A DNA stretch of 64,000 bases from Rhodocyclus purpureus (GCF_016653115.1 NZ_NHRX01000048.1:14750-78749); one strand, 5' to 3'; positions 1 through 8,492 are shown, counted from the stretch's first letter. Made by a program: numbers and translations. Notes: a model not told the origin generated them from the sequence alone.

Positions 1-1027
1 AGGGCGTGGCGATCCAGTACGTAGGTCTCGCATTCTGCAGGTCGAGGAGACGGAAGAACGCACTGGATTGCCACGGCGCTACGCGCCTCGCAATGACGGC
101 AGTGCCGGGAGTGGATGCAGAGTGTCTTAGACCGTAACCGTCATCGCGAGCCCGCAGGGCGTGGCGATCCAGTGCGTAGGTCTCGCATTGTGCAGGTCGA
201 GGAGACGGAAGAACGAACTGGATTGCCACGGCGCTACGCGCCTCGCAATGACGACAGTGCCGGGAGTGGATGCAGAGTGTCTTATACCGTAACGTCATCG
301 CGAGCCCGCAGGGCGTGGCGATCCAGTGTGTAGGTCTCGCATCGTGCAGGGCGAGGAGACGGAAGAACGCACTGGATTGCCACGGCGCTACGCGCCTCGC
401 AATGACGGCAGTGCCGGGAGTGGATGCAGAGTGTCTTACACCGTAACGTCATCGCGAGCCCGCAGGGCGTGGCGATCCAGTGCGTAGGTCTCGCATCGTG
501 CAGGTCGAGGAGACGGAAGAACGAACTGGATTGCCACGGCGCTACGCGCCTCGCAATGACGGCAGTGCCGGGAGTGGATGCAGAGTGTCTTACACCGTAA
601 CGTCATCGCGAGCCCGAAGGGCGTGGCGATCCAGTACGTAGGTCTCGCATTCTGCAGGTCGAGGAGACGGAAGAACGCACTGGATTGCCACGGCGCTACG
701 CGCCTCGCAATGACGGCAGTGCCGGGAGTGGATGCAGAGTGTCTTAGACCGTAACCGTCATCGCGAGCCCGCAGGGCGTGGCGATCCAGTGCGTAGGTTT
801 CGCATTGTGCAGGTCGAGGAGACGGAAGAACGAACTGGATTGCCACGGCGCTACGCGCCTCGCAATGACGACAGTGCCGGGAGTGGATGCAGAGTGTCTT
901 AGACCGTAACGTCATCGCGAGCCCGAAGGGCGTGGCGATCCAGTACGTAGGTCTCGCATCGTGCAGGTCGAGGAGACGGAAAAACGAAGTGGATTGCCAC
1001 GGCGCTACGCGCCTCGCAATGACGGCA
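1..1027 (+). repeat. Tandem palindromic repeat array I (about 7 units, period 154-155 bp)
   Basis: The array is cut by the left window edge. Units begin with CGTCATCGCGAGCCCG near 140, 294, 448, 602, 757 and 911, giving steps of 154-155 bp. Each unit has two ~37-bp arms that are imperfect reverse complements: the first runs CGTCATCGCGAG...GGCGATCCAGT and the second ACTGGATTGCCACGG...CTCGCAATGACG. About 45 bp separate the arms, including GAGGAGACGGAAGAAC. Each arm also holds its own small hairpin (GCCC-GCA-GGGC or GCCC-GAA-GGGC in arm 1, GGCGC-TAC-GCGCC in arm 2). Open frames run through the array but are only repeat translations, so no gene is called. Confidence 0.95.
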
Positions 1028-1080
1028 GCGAATGGCTGCGTTTCGTGCTCAGGGGGGCGCACGACTCGCCATGATCGTTA
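1028..1080 (+). repeat. Conserved right-hand terminus of array I
   Basis: Straight after the last arm comes GCGAATGGCTGCGTTTCGTG, followed by a tract ending in CTCGCCATGATCGTTA. The same block follows arrays III (28702-28753) and, more diverged, V (40727-40776), so it looks like a defined end of the array element and not local flanking DNA. Confidence 0.75.
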
Positions 1081-1143
1081 ATTTGGAAGCCACAAAAGAG
1101 TGCCTTGCATGGCATGGGGCAGCGCCGGCCGGCGAGCGGGCGC

Positions 1144-1608
1144 CTACTGCGCCGCGTTACGTGGCGACCGGTGCACCAGTACCGGGATCGTCGAGTGCGA
1201 CAGCACCTTCTGCGTCTCGCTGCCGAGCAGCAGTGCGCCGACGCCGCGGCGGCCGTGCGAGGCCATGAAGATCAGATCGCATTCCTGGCGCCGGGCGGCT
1301 TCGATGATCGCGAGGTAAGGCTGGTCGCTGGCGAGCGCGAGCTTGCTGCAGTCGACCCCGGCCGCCTGCGCCTCCCGTTCGGCGGCGTCGAGGATCGCGT
1401 GCGCGCCCTCGTCGGCCGACTTGTGCAGGTCGCTCGGCATGTGCGGGTCGAAGATGGCGCCCATCCCGTGGTACATCTTCGGCATCCATTTCTCGGCGCA
1501 GAAGAAGGTGATGCGGGCGCCCGCCTCGCGGGCGAAGGAGATCGCCCGGGTCACGGCCTCCTGCGACAGCGGGGAACCGTCAGTGGGAACGAGAAGGTGT
1601 TTGAACAT
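1144..1608 (-). CDS. Universal stress protein, UspA family
   Basis: 154 residues, one Usp domain. It starts with the typical strand MFKHLLVPTDGSPLS and ends with the nucleotide-binding loop ASHGRRGVGALLLGSETQKVL followed by IPVLV. The loop is the Gx2G...GS type seen in ATP-binding Usp proteins. GAGGATCGC just upstream of the ATG serves as ribosome binding site. It lies 31 bp downstream of the emrB-like gene on the same strand and is probably the last gene of that efflux operon. Cytoplasmic; the family helps cells survive stress, and the exact role here cannot be read from the sequence. Confidence 0.93.
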   Translation of the reverse strand: MFKHLLVPTDGSPLSQEAVTRAISFAREAGARITFFCAEKWMPKMYHGMGAIFDPHMPSDLHKSADEGAHAILDAAEREAQAAGVDCSKLALASDQPYLAIIEAARRQECDLIFMASHGRRGVGALLLGSETQKVLSHSTIPVLVHRSPRNAAQ

Positions 1609-1639
1609 GCGATCCTCACGGGTAGGTGGATTGGCCGGG

Positions 1640-3208
1640 TCAGTGTCCGCCGCCGGCGGCCGGGTCGATGACGCGGCTCGGCTTCGGCGCCAGCCAGATG
1701 ACCGAGGCGGCGACCAGGAAGGCGATGCCGATCGCCCACATCAACTGGTTGGTGGCGAGCATGACACTCTGTCCGGTGATCAGGTAGTCGAGCGCCTGGT
1801 TCACCGCATCGGGCGCCATCCCGGACTGGTCGAGCATGTTGCGCACGCTCCGGTCGCTGTCGGAGATGCCCACGAGTTCGGCGTGGTTGCGCGTGATCCC
1901 GTCCGACCAGGCCGTGGTGACGACCGAGGTCGCGAACGCGCCCGACAGCGTGCGCAGGAAGTTCATGAGTCCCGCCGCCGAATCCATCTCGCGCTCCTCG
2001 ACGCTGGCCAGCGCCAGCCCGGTGGTCGGGATGAAGAAGAAGGGCAGCGCGAAGCCCATCACCAGCAGGGGGATCGAGATGTCCCAGAAGCCCATGTCGG
2101 TGGTGGCGATGGCCCGCCACAGCGTCACCCCGCCCATCCAGACGACGCCGACGAAGACCAGCTTGCGCGGGTCTGCCTTGCTCGCCGCCTGCGCGACGAT
2201 CGGCGCGACGAAGAAGGCGGTGACCCCGGTCCAGGCGGTGGCGAGCCCCGCCTGCGTCGCCGTGTAGCCCATGAAGTTCTGCAGCCACAAGGGCGTGAGC
2301 ACGCTGACGCCGAAGAACGCGGCGAAGGCCAGGCTGATGGTGAGCACGCTGGCGCTGAAGCCGCGGTGGCGGAAGACGCGCAGGTCGACCACCGGATGTT
2401 CGTCGTACCACTCCCAGATGACGAAGGCGGCGAAACCGATCAGCGCGGTGATGGCGAGGGCGACGATCTTGGTCGAGGCGAACCAGTCGAGGTCCTTGCC
2501 CTCGTCGAGCATCAGTTGCAGCGCGGCGACCCAGACGATCAGCAGGACGAGGCCGACGACGTCGATCGGGTTGCGCACGGGAGCCTCGCGATACGCTTTC
2601 AGGAGCTTCCACGAGAACACGGCGCAGGCGAGGGCGATCGGCAGGTTGATGATGAACACCCAGTGCCAGCTGTAGTCGTCGCACAGCCAGCCGCCGAGGA
2701 TCGGGCCGACCACCGGCGCCACCAGTGTCGTCATCGACCACAGGCCGATCGCTGCGGCTGCCTTGTCCTTGGGGAAGATGCGCATCAGGAGCGTCTGCGA
2801 CAGCGGCATCAGCGGGCCGCCGGAGAAGCCCTGGAAGATGCGCGCGACGACCAGCAGCCCCAGCGAGTTGGCGAGCCCGCAGATCGCCGAGAAGACGGCG
2901 AAGGCGATCGCCGAGCCGACGAAGACGCGCACCGCGCCGAAGCGTGCGGCGAGCCAGCCGGTCAGTGGCACCGTGATCGCCTCGCCGACCGCGTAGGAGG
3001 TGATCACCCAGGTGCCCTGGCTGGTGGTCGCGCCGAGGCTGCCGGCGATGTTCGGAACGGCGACGTTGGCGATCGTCAGGTTGAGGACGGCGACGAAGTT
3101 GGCGACCGCGAGCGCCAGCGCGGCGAGCCAGAGCATGCCGCCGGAAAGCGGCGCGTTGCCGCCGAACGGGGGAGTGGGGGCAGATACGGAAGCCTGTGCC
3201 TGGCTCAT
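1640..3208 (-). CDS. DHA2-family multidrug efflux permease (EmrB/QacA type)
   Basis: 522 residues with the hydrophobic pattern of a 14-helix major facilitator. The first helix region is LALAVANFVAVLNLTIANVAVPNIAG, with the D/N-x-T-I-x-N-V-A-x-P signature of DHA2 drug/proton antiporters; GWLAARFGAVRVF is the loop 2-3 motif. It is an inner-membrane proton-driven exporter. GGAG sits 8 nt before the ATG. Only 13 bp separate it from the emrA-like adaptor upstream, and the NodT-like outer membrane channel precedes that, so the three probably form an EmrAB-TolC style envelope-spanning pump. The substrate cannot be determined. The divergent TetR gene is the likely local regulator. Confidence 0.93.
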   Translation of the reverse strand: MSQAQASVSAPTPPFGGNAPLSGGMLWLAALALAVANFVAVLNLTIANVAVPNIAGSLGATTSQGTWVITSYAVGEAITVPLTGWLAARFGAVRVFVGSAIAFAVFSAICGLANSLGLLVVARIFQGFSGGPLMPLSQTLLMRIFPKDKAAAAIGLWSMTTLVAPVVGPILGGWLCDDYSWHWVFIINLPIALACAVFSWKLLKAYREAPVRNPIDVVGLVLLIVWVAALQLMLDEGKDLDWFASTKIVALAITALIGFAAFVIWEWYDEHPVVDLRVFRHRGFSASVLTISLAFAAFFGVSVLTPLWLQNFMGYTATQAGLATAWTGVTAFFVAPIVAQAASKADPRKLVFVGVVWMGGVTLWRAIATTDMGFWDISIPLLVMGFALPFFFIPTTGLALASVEEREMDSAAGLMNFLRTLSGAFATSVVTTAWSDGITRNHAELVGISDSDRSVRNMLDQSGMAPDAVNQALDYLITGQSVMLATNQLMWAIGIAFLVAASVIWLAPKPSRVIDPAAGGGH

Positions 3209-3221
3209 TCTCGGGCTCCGC

Positions 3222-4166
3222 TCACCGGCCGTCGCTACGGGTATCGATCTCGACGTTCATCGACAGGCCGACCTTGAGCGGGTTCGCCTGCAGTTCGGCC
3301 GGGTCGAGCTTGATGCGCACCGGCAGGCGCTGCACCACCTTGATCCAGTTGCCGGTCGCGTTCTGTGCCGGGATCGCCGCGAAGGCCGCCCCCGAACCGC
3401 CGGAGAAGCCCTCGACGACGCCGTGGTAGGTCACCGAGCTACCGTAGATGTCGGCATGCACGATGGCCGGCTGGCCGACGCGGACCTTTTCAAGCTGCAC
3501 TTCCTTGAAGTTGGCGTCGACGTGCATCTCGTGCACCGGAACCACGGTGAGCAGCGAGAAGCCGGCCTGGACGCGCTGGCCGAGCTGGGCCTGGCGCTTG
3601 GCGACGACGCCGTCGACCGGTGCCCTGACCTCGGTGCGACCGAGGTCCACCTGCGCCTGCTCGACGCGCGCCTGCGTCTGTGCCACCGCCGCCTTGGCGG
3701 CGTCGAGGTTGGCCTTCGCGGTCGTCAGCGCGTTCTGCGCGCGCGTCAGCTCGTCGCCCGACACCGATCCGGAACCGACCAGGGCCTGCCGACGCTGCAA
3801 GTCGATCGTGGCGCGCGCGAGTTCGGACTCGGCGGCGGCGCGCTGGGCGAGCGCGCGCTGCGCATCGGCCTCTGCCTGCGCCAGCGCCAGACGCGTGTCG
3901 GTCGGGTCGATCCTGACCAGCACGTCGCCCTTCTTCACTTCCTGCGTGTCGGTCACCAGCACCTCGCTGATGGTCCCGGCGACCGAGGGGGTGACCTGCG
4001 CGATCTCGACCGCCGCGTAGGCGTTGTCGGTGAACACGAAGTTGGCGGCGTGCGCGTACCACCAGGCGCCGCCACCGACGGCGGAGAGGCCGACGACGGC
4101 GGCCAGCGTGATCAGCGCCTTCTTGCGCGATTGTTGCGGGTTGGCGATGTTCGAGGTGTCAGACAT
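3222..4166 (-). CDS. EmrA/HlyD-type membrane fusion (adaptor) protein
   Basis: 314 residues from the ATG at 4166, which has AGGA at suitable spacing; an upstream in-frame TTG at 4184 is less likely. One N-terminal membrane segment (ALITLAAVVGLSAVGGGAWWY) anchors it in the inner membrane. Then come a biotinyl-lipoyl-like half (VTPSVAGTISEVLVTDTQEV), a coiled-coil hairpin rich in A, Q and E, and the second half-motif GRTEVRAPVDGVVAK. The C-terminal beta-barrel part includes FKEVQLEKVRVGQPA. This is the periplasmic adaptor that links the EmrB-like permease to the outer membrane channel. It starts 18 bp after the channel gene ends and ends 13 bp before the permease. Confidence 0.93.
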   Translation of the reverse strand: MSDTSNIANPQQSRKKALITLAAVVGLSAVGGGAWWYAHAANFVFTDNAYAAVEIAQVTPSVAGTISEVLVTDTQEVKKGDVLVRIDPTDTRLALAQAEADAQRALAQRAAAESELARATIDLQRRQALVGSGSVSGDELTRAQNALTTAKANLDAAKAAVAQTQARVEQAQVDLGRTEVRAPVDGVVAKRQAQLGQRVQAGFSLLTVVPVHEMHVDANFKEVQLEKVRVGQPAIVHADIYGSSVTYHGVVEGFSGGSGAAFAAIPAQNATGNWIKVVQRLPVRIKLDPAELQANPLKVGLSMNVEIDTRSDGR

Positions 4167-4184
4167 TTGGGAATCCTTGCGCAA

Positions 4185-5633
4185 TTAGAGGGTGTTCGCC
4201 TGCCAGCCGCCGCCGAGCGCGCGTTTCATCGCGACGTCGAGCGTGAAGGCGCGGGACTGCAGCCGGGCGAGCGTGCGCTGGCTGTAGAGCAATCCGTCTT
4301 CGGCATGGAGCACTTCGAGATAGGTGGCGAGTCCGCCTTCGTAGCGATTGCGGGCGACGCGATGCGCTTCACCGGCAGCGGCGACCGACTCCTTCGCCTT
4401 CTGCACTTGTCCGGCCAGCGCCTTCTGGCTGAGTCCGGTACTCGCCACTTCCTCCAGCGCCTGCGTCAGCGTGCGCTCGTAGTTGGCGATCGCCTCGTCA
4501 TAGGCGGCCGCGGCGCCGCGCAACTCGCCCTGCAGGCGGCCGCCGGTGAAGATCGGCAGCGAGATCGCCGGCCCGATGCTGCCGATGTTCGAGCCGCTCT
4601 TGTCGAGCATTGAGAGGCCCAGCGCCTGCACGCCGATGAAGGCCGAGAGGTTCACGTTGGGGTAGAACTCGGCCTTCTTCTGTTCGATGCGGCTCGCCTG
4701 CGCCTCGGCCTGCAGGCGCGCGGCGACGAGGTCGGGACGGCGGCCGAGCAGGTTCGCAGCGAGTTCGGCGGGCAGGCCAAACCCGCCCTTGAGACTGACC
4801 TGCGGACGTGCGATCGACAGGCCGCGGTCGGGACCGGCGCCGACCAGCGCGGCGAGCCGGTTGCGTTGCAGGCCGATCTGCTCGTCGATCGCGAGCAGCT
4901 CGCCCTCGGCCGCGGCCAGGCGCGCCCTGGCGTCGCTCACGCTGCCGCGCGTCTCCAGACCGTTCCGGAAACGCTCATCGAACAGCGACAGCGTGGTGCT
5001 GCGGATCTCCACCGAGCGCGCCAGCGTATCGCGGTCGGCGAAGAGGCGCGCGAGCTCCGCGTAACTGGCGGCGACGGCGGCGGCGAGGGTGAGGCGCGCT
5101 TGCGCGAGTTCGGCGCGGCTCGCCTCCACCTGCGAGGTCGCCGCCGCGAGTCCGGCGCGGTTCCTGCCCCAGAAATCGAGCTCCCAGTTGAAGTCGAGCG
5201 TGGCGCGGCCGTAATCGTTCGTTCCCTGCGGGGTGAAGGCCGGCGGTGTCAGGTAGTTGTAGCTCAGCTTCTGCTCGCTCACCGACGCGTTGGCGCTGAC
5301 CTGCGGCAGCAGTGTTGCACCGGCGACGCGGCCGAAGGCTTCGGCGCGGCGCAGACGGGCGCCCGCGGCCGCCATGTCGGGCGAGTCGCGCAAGGCCTCG
5401 TCGATCAGCGCGTCGAGTTGTGCGTCGCCGTAGTCCTGCCACCAGCGCTCGGCCGGCCAGTCGATCGCCGGCGCTGCCAGCGAAGCCGTCGACTGCCATG
5501 CGGTGGCAGGCTTCAGGGCGGGCCTCTGGCCGAGTTCTGACAACTGAGCGGGCAACTGCGCGCAGCCACCGAGCGCGAGCGCGAGCACCAGGACGGACAA
5601 GCGGGCCGCGGGTGAAGTCGATGGGGGACGCAT
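4185..5633 (-). CDS. NodT-family outer membrane efflux lipoprotein (OprM-like)
   Basis: 482 residues from the ATG at 5633, preceded by AAGGAAG at ideal spacing; another ATG at 5651 has no ribosome binding site. The N-terminus is a lipoprotein signal peptide with lipobox LALGGC, so the mature protein begins at Cys and is lipidated. The rest shows the two repeated TolC/OEP domains with long A/E/R-rich helices and the closing motif NRYEGGLATYLEVLHAED. It forms the outer membrane duct of the pump. It is the first gene of the leftward operon. Palindromic TACTGTA-type sites lie just upstream, between it and the divergent tetR gene. Confidence 0.93.
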   Translation of the reverse strand: MRPPSTSPAARLSVLVLALALGGCAQLPAQLSELGQRPALKPATAWQSTASLAAPAIDWPAERWWQDYGDAQLDALIDEALRDSPDMAAAGARLRRAEAFGRVAGATLLPQVSANASVSEQKLSYNYLTPPAFTPQGTNDYGRATLDFNWELDFWGRNRAGLAAATSQVEASRAELAQARLTLAAAVAASYAELARLFADRDTLARSVEIRSTTLSLFDERFRNGLETRGSVSDARARLAAAEGELLAIDEQIGLQRNRLAALVGAGPDRGLSIARPQVSLKGGFGLPAELAANLLGRRPDLVAARLQAEAQASRIEQKKAEFYPNVNLSAFIGVQALGLSMLDKSGSNIGSIGPAISLPIFTGGRLQGELRGAAAAYDEAIANYERTLTQALEEVASTGLSQKALAGQVQKAKESVAAAGEAHRVARNRYEGGLATYLEVLHAEDGLLYSQRTLARLQSRAFTLDVAMKRALGGGWQANTL

Positions 5634-5656
5634 GCGGTCTTCCTTGTTCATATATG

Positions 5657-5725
5657 TACTGTACAGTTCAGTATTAGCTAGCCATTATAGCGGGTGAAGG
5701 GTAGAATGTACAGTACAGTACAGTT
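5657..5725. promoter_or_regulatory. Divergent promoter region with TACTGTA/TACAGTA operator repeats
   Basis: Two clusters of the same half-site lie between the efflux operon and tetR: TACTGTACAGTTCAGTA at 5657-5673 (half-sites TACTGTA and TTCAGTA) and TGTACAGTACAGTACAGT at 5707-5724. The second cluster touches the tetR start. A similar palindrome lies after tetR at 6362-6381. This suits an autorepressed TetR regulator controlling both directions; binding by this protein is inferred. Confidence 0.7.
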
Positions 5726-5740
5726 ATGGGATTGAACCAG

Positions 5741-6358
5741 ATGAAGACCAAGTCCGCAGCAAGGCGTCAGGCGATCCTCGACATCGCCGAGCAGATGTTC
5801 GGCGAAGCCGGTTTCGAGCGCACCTCGATGTCGGAAATCTGCGCGCGGGTGGGCGGATCGAAGGCGACGCTCTACAACTACTTCCCGTCGAAGGAGGTGC
5901 TCTTCTTCGAGGTCATGGACCGGATCACCGAAGCCGAGTTCGCCGCTGCGCACCGGGCCATCGATCCGGCGAGTGAAGACATCGCCGCGTCGCTGCGGCA
6001 CTTCGGCGAAAGCCTGCTCGGCTTCCTCTACTCGCCGGGCATCCGTACGCAGCGCCATCTGGCGATCGCCGAGTCCGGTCGTACCGAACTCGGCCGGCTG
6101 GCCTACGAACGCGGCGTGCTGCGCAGTCAGAACCTGATGAGCGATTTCCTGCGCGCGGCGATGGCTTCCGGCAAGCTGCGCCAGGCCGACCCCGACGTGA
6201 TGACCCGGCAGCTCTACGCCCTGCTCGAAGCCGAACTGATCGACCGCTTCCTGTTCCAACTGCTCGGCGAGGTCGGCACCGAGGAGATCCGCGCGCTCAC
6301 CGCCCGTGCCGTCGAGGTCTTCATGGCCGCCTACGGTCCGCCCGCCAGATTATCGTAA
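5741..6358 (+). CDS. TetR/AcrR-family transcriptional regulator of the divergent efflux operon
   Basis: 205 residues from the ATG at 5741 (an in-frame ATG at 5726 would add five residues; neither has a clear ribosome binding site). The N-terminus is a standard TetR helix-turn-helix: RRQAILDIAEQMFGEAGFERTSMSEICARVGGSKATLYNYFPSKE is the region, with recognition helix KATLYNYF. The C-terminal half is the helical ligand and dimer domain, closest in style to the AcrR C-terminal family. Its position opposite the three-part pump, with palindromes on both sides of the gene, suggests it represses the pump and itself until a ligand binds. Confidence 0.9.
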   Translation: MKTKSAARRQAILDIAEQMFGEAGFERTSMSEICARVGGSKATLYNYFPSKEVLFFEVMDRITEAEFAAAHRAIDPASEDIAASLRHFGESLLGFLYSPGIRTQRHLAIAESGRTELGRLAYERGVLRSQNLMSDFLRAAMASGKLRQADPDVMTRQLYALLEAELIDRFLFQLLGEVGTEEIRALTARAVEVFMAAYGPPARLS

Positions 6359-6361
6359 AAA

Positions 6362-6381
6362 TACTGTACAAAAATACAGTA
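6362..6381. promoter_or_regulatory. Palindromic operator-like site after tetR
   Basis: TACTGTA, six bases, TACAGTA: a perfect 7-bp inverted repeat using the same half-site as the region upstream of tetR. It lies 3 bp after the tetR stop and 60 bp before the small ORF at 6442, so that ORF may belong to the same regulon. Confidence 0.65.
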
Positions 6382-6441
6382 ACTGGCTATTCTTCACTCA
6401 GGTGCTGCAAGTTCAATTGACCCACAGAGGAGAGCCCGATC

Positions 6442-6636
6442 ATGGCGAGCATCCAGGAATGGTTTGAGAAGATTGCCGGTATCACCCAGGAGGAGCGTGA
6501 GCGCTGGGCCTTCGTGCAGCAGGTCTACGCCAGGCGGGAGCCGCTCTACAGCGCCGAGTTGCAGATGCCCGCCTGCTGGCGCAGGCGGTCGACCCGCGGT
6601 GCTGGAGCTGCGCGCCGGCTCGGCTCGCGTTATTGA
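6442..6636 (+). CDS. Short ORF of unknown function (64 residues)
   Basis: It starts MASIQEWFEKIAGITQEERE and has a good ribosome binding site (GAGGAGAG, 7 nt before the ATG). The first ~40 residues look like a real soluble helical protein. The last ~20 (RRRSTRGAGAARRLGSRY) look like random translation, so the gene may be frameshifted or truncated about 6580, just before the direct repeat that starts at 6643. I do not recognise the family. A TetR-type operator sits 60 bp upstream. It could be a decayed member of the efflux regulon. Confidence 0.4.
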   Translation: MASIQEWFEKIAGITQEERERWAFVQQVYARREPLYSAELQMPACWRRRSTRGAGAARRLGSRY

Positions 6637-6642
6637 CCCTGC

Positions 6643-6746
6643 TTTCCCACAGAAAAACTGGGCAAGCCTGTGGACAAACCCTGGACAAGCATCGCATCTG
6701 CCTGGTGGCAAAGGGAAATTCCCGCTTGCTCAATTTTGAGGCAATG
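6643..6746 (+). repeat. Direct repeat copy R1 (about 104 bp)
   Basis: It begins TTTCCCACAG, carries CCTGTGGACAAACCCTGG and GGGAAATTCCC, and ends CAATTTTGAGGCAATG. A second copy lies at 6983-7087 in the same orientation and is about nine-tenths identical. The internal CCACAG/CTGTGG can pair. TGTGGACAA resembles a DnaA box with one change, but no origin context is present. Confidence 0.85.
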
Positions 6747-6982
6747 ACTGCAGCGCAGGAGGTCCTCGCTTCGGGCCTGCCGGCCCTCTAACGGCAGGCT
6801 GCGCTGGCAGCGCCTTTCGTTCGGGCGCGGCTTCTTGCGGCCACGCTTCTCGCGGAGCCGCTTCTGCTGGGAGCGATTCCGGTGGGAGCGGCGTAAGCCG
6901 CGAAGCTGCGCGTCCATTGAACTGATGGCGCGGAGATCGCCCTCGGCCATCGGGGCCTGTCGGACTGTGGTTTCCAGGGCGA
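6747..6982. other. Spacer between the two direct repeats; no gene seen
   Basis: About 236 bp of GC-rich sequence containing short self-complementary tracts (for example CTGCCGGCCCTCTAACGGCAG). Open frames here are shadows without ribosome binding sites. Confidence 0.5.
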
Positions 6983-7087
6983 TTTCCCCACAGAAAACCT
7001 GGGCAAGCCTGTGGACAAACCCTGGACAAGCGGCGCATCTGCCTGCCGGCAAAGGGAAATTCCCGATTGCTCAATTTTGAGGCAATG
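6983..7087 (+). repeat. Direct repeat copy R2 (about 105 bp)
   Basis: Second copy of the 6643-6746 repeat, starting TTTCCCCACAG and ending CAATTTTGAGGCAATG. It ends 58 bp before the glutathione transferase start, so it may carry or interrupt that gene's promoter region. Confidence 0.85.
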
Positions 7088-7144
7088 CCCGCGCCTGCGT
7101 TATGCTATGGGCGCCCGCAACCAAGTTCGTGAAAGAGGAACCTC

Positions 7145-7753
7145 ATGCTGAAGCTTTTCCACAAACCCGGCTCCTGCTCGCTCGCCTCGCACATCGCGCT
7201 GGAGGAATCCGGCTTGCCTTATCAGACCGAAGCGGTCGATCTGGCGACCAAGATCACCGCGTCGGGCGACGATTTTCTCGTGATCAATCCCAAGGGTTAC
7301 GTTCCCGCGCTGCGGCTCGACAGCGGCGAGGTGCTCAGCGAGGGACCGGCGATCCTGCAGTACGTGGCCGACCAGGTCCCCGCGCAGAAGCTGGCGCCGG
7401 CCAACGCGACGATCGAGCGCTATCGCCTGCAGTCCTGGCTCGCCTTCATCGGCACCGAGCTGCACAAGTCCTTCGGCGCCTTCTTCAATCCGACGGCGGG
7501 CGACGACTGGAAGGGCGCCGCGCTCGCCAACATCGAGCGTCGCCTGGGCTACACCGACGAACAACTGGCCGGCAAGTCCTTCCTGCTCGGCGACGATTTC
7601 AGCGTCGCCGACGCCTACCTGTTCACCGTGCTCTCCTGGGCGAAGTACATCAAGCTCGACCTCGCCCGCTGGCCCAACCTGCTCGCCTATCAGGCGCGCG
7701 TTGCCGCTCGTCCGGCAGTGCAGGCCGTGCTCAAGGCCGAAGGCCTGGCCTGA
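7145..7753 (+). CDS. gstA: Beta-class glutathione S-transferase
   Basis: 202 residues, the usual length, and very similar from memory to E. coli GstA along its length. The N-terminal thioredoxin-like domain starts KLFHKPGSCSLASHIALEES, with the beta-class cysteine in PGSCS, and contains NPKGYVPAL and the glutathione-binding EGPAILQYVAD. The C-terminal all-helical domain has ATELHK-like GTELHKSFGAFF and FSVADAYLFTVLSWA. It conjugates or reduces substrates with glutathione in the cytoplasm. GAGGAACCTC precedes the ATG. It stands alone, convergent with the VIT gene. Confidence 0.95.
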   Translation: MLKLFHKPGSCSLASHIALEESGLPYQTEAVDLATKITASGDDFLVINPKGYVPALRLDSGEVLSEGPAILQYVADQVPAQKLAPANATIERYRLQSWLAFIGTELHKSFGAFFNPTAGDDWKGAALANIERRLGYTDEQLAGKSFLLGDDFSVADAYLFTVLSWAKYIKLDLARWPNLLAYQARVAARPAVQAVLKAEGLA

Positions 7754-7802
7754 CCGACGGGGCGTCCGCGCGCGGGCGGCCTTCGTCGCCGCTGACGCTT
7801 GC

Positions 7803-8492
7803 TCAGCCGGCGCCGAACAGCGCGCCGGCCGAGGCGGTGATCGCCATCGCCAGCGCGCCCCAGAACACCACGCGCCAGCTTGCCGACAGCACCGGTGCGC
7901 CGCCCGCGCGTGCCGCGGCGGCGCCGAGCAGGGCAAGGCAGACGAGCGAACTGCCGGCGATCAGCGGCACCGGCGTCTGTGGCGCCAGCAAGACGGCCAG
8001 CAGCGGCAAGGCCGCGCCGGCGGCGAAGCTCGCCGCCGAGCTCAGCGCCGCCCGGATCGGGCGCGCCGAAAGCGTCTCCGTGATGCCCAGTTCGTCGCGG
8101 GCGTGCGCGCCGAGCGCATCCTTCGCCATCAGCTGCGCCGCCACCGCGTTGGCGAGCGAGGCGTCGACCCCGCGTGCGACGTAGATCGCTGCCAGTTCGC
8201 GCTGCTCGGCGGCCGGGTCGGCCTCGATTTCGCGGCGTTCGACCGCCAGTTCGGCGGCCTCGGCGTCGGCCTGCGAGCGCACCGAGACGTATTCGCCGGC
8301 CGCCATCGACATCGCTCCGGCGACGAGGCCGGCAAGCCCGGCGAGCAGCAGCGTCTCCGGTGAGGCATCGGCGGCGGCGACGCCGATCAGGAGGCTGGCG
8401 GTGGACACGATGCCGTCGTTGGCGCCGAGCACCGACGCGCGCAGCCAGCCGATGCGCTCGGTGCGATGGCGTTCCCGGTGGCGGTGCAGCAT
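7803..8492 (-). CDS. VIT1/CCC1-family iron/manganese transporter
   Basis: 229 residues from the ATG at 8492, which has AAAGGA seven bases upstream; the longer frame to 8567 lacks a site. The first helix begins RIGWLRASVLGANDGIVSTASLLIGVAAA, the hallmark of VIT/CCC1 proteins. Then AGAMSMAAGEYVSVRSQAD, an acidic cytoplasmic helical region (EIEADPAAEQRELAAIY), and three further membrane segments. The family moves Fe2+ or Mn2+ out of the cytoplasm. It is divergent from fumC, with about 240 bp between them. Confidence 0.92.
   Translation of the reverse strand: MLHRHRERHRTERIGWLRASVLGANDGIVSTASLLIGVAAADASPETLLLAGLAGLVAGAMSMAAGEYVSVRSQADAEAAELAVERREIEADPAAEQRELAAIYVARGVDASLANAVAAQLMAKDALGAHARDELGITETLSARPIRAALSSAASFAAGAALPLLAVLLAPQTPVPLIAGSSLVCLALLGAAAARAGGAPVLSASWRVVFWGALAMAITASAGALFGAG

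Noticed and set aside
436-1062. Long open frame through array I on the minus strand, and similar frames in the other arrays
   Set aside because: They are repeat translations with no start signal; in array II the 192-bp unit is a multiple of 3, which keeps frames open by chance.
1343-3277. 644-codon open frame opposite the efflux permease
   Set aside because: Low-complexity antisense translation with no domain.
6643-7087. Replication origin from DnaA-like boxes
   Set aside because: Only two imperfect boxes inside a repeat; no dnaA or dnaN, no AT-rich unwinding region.
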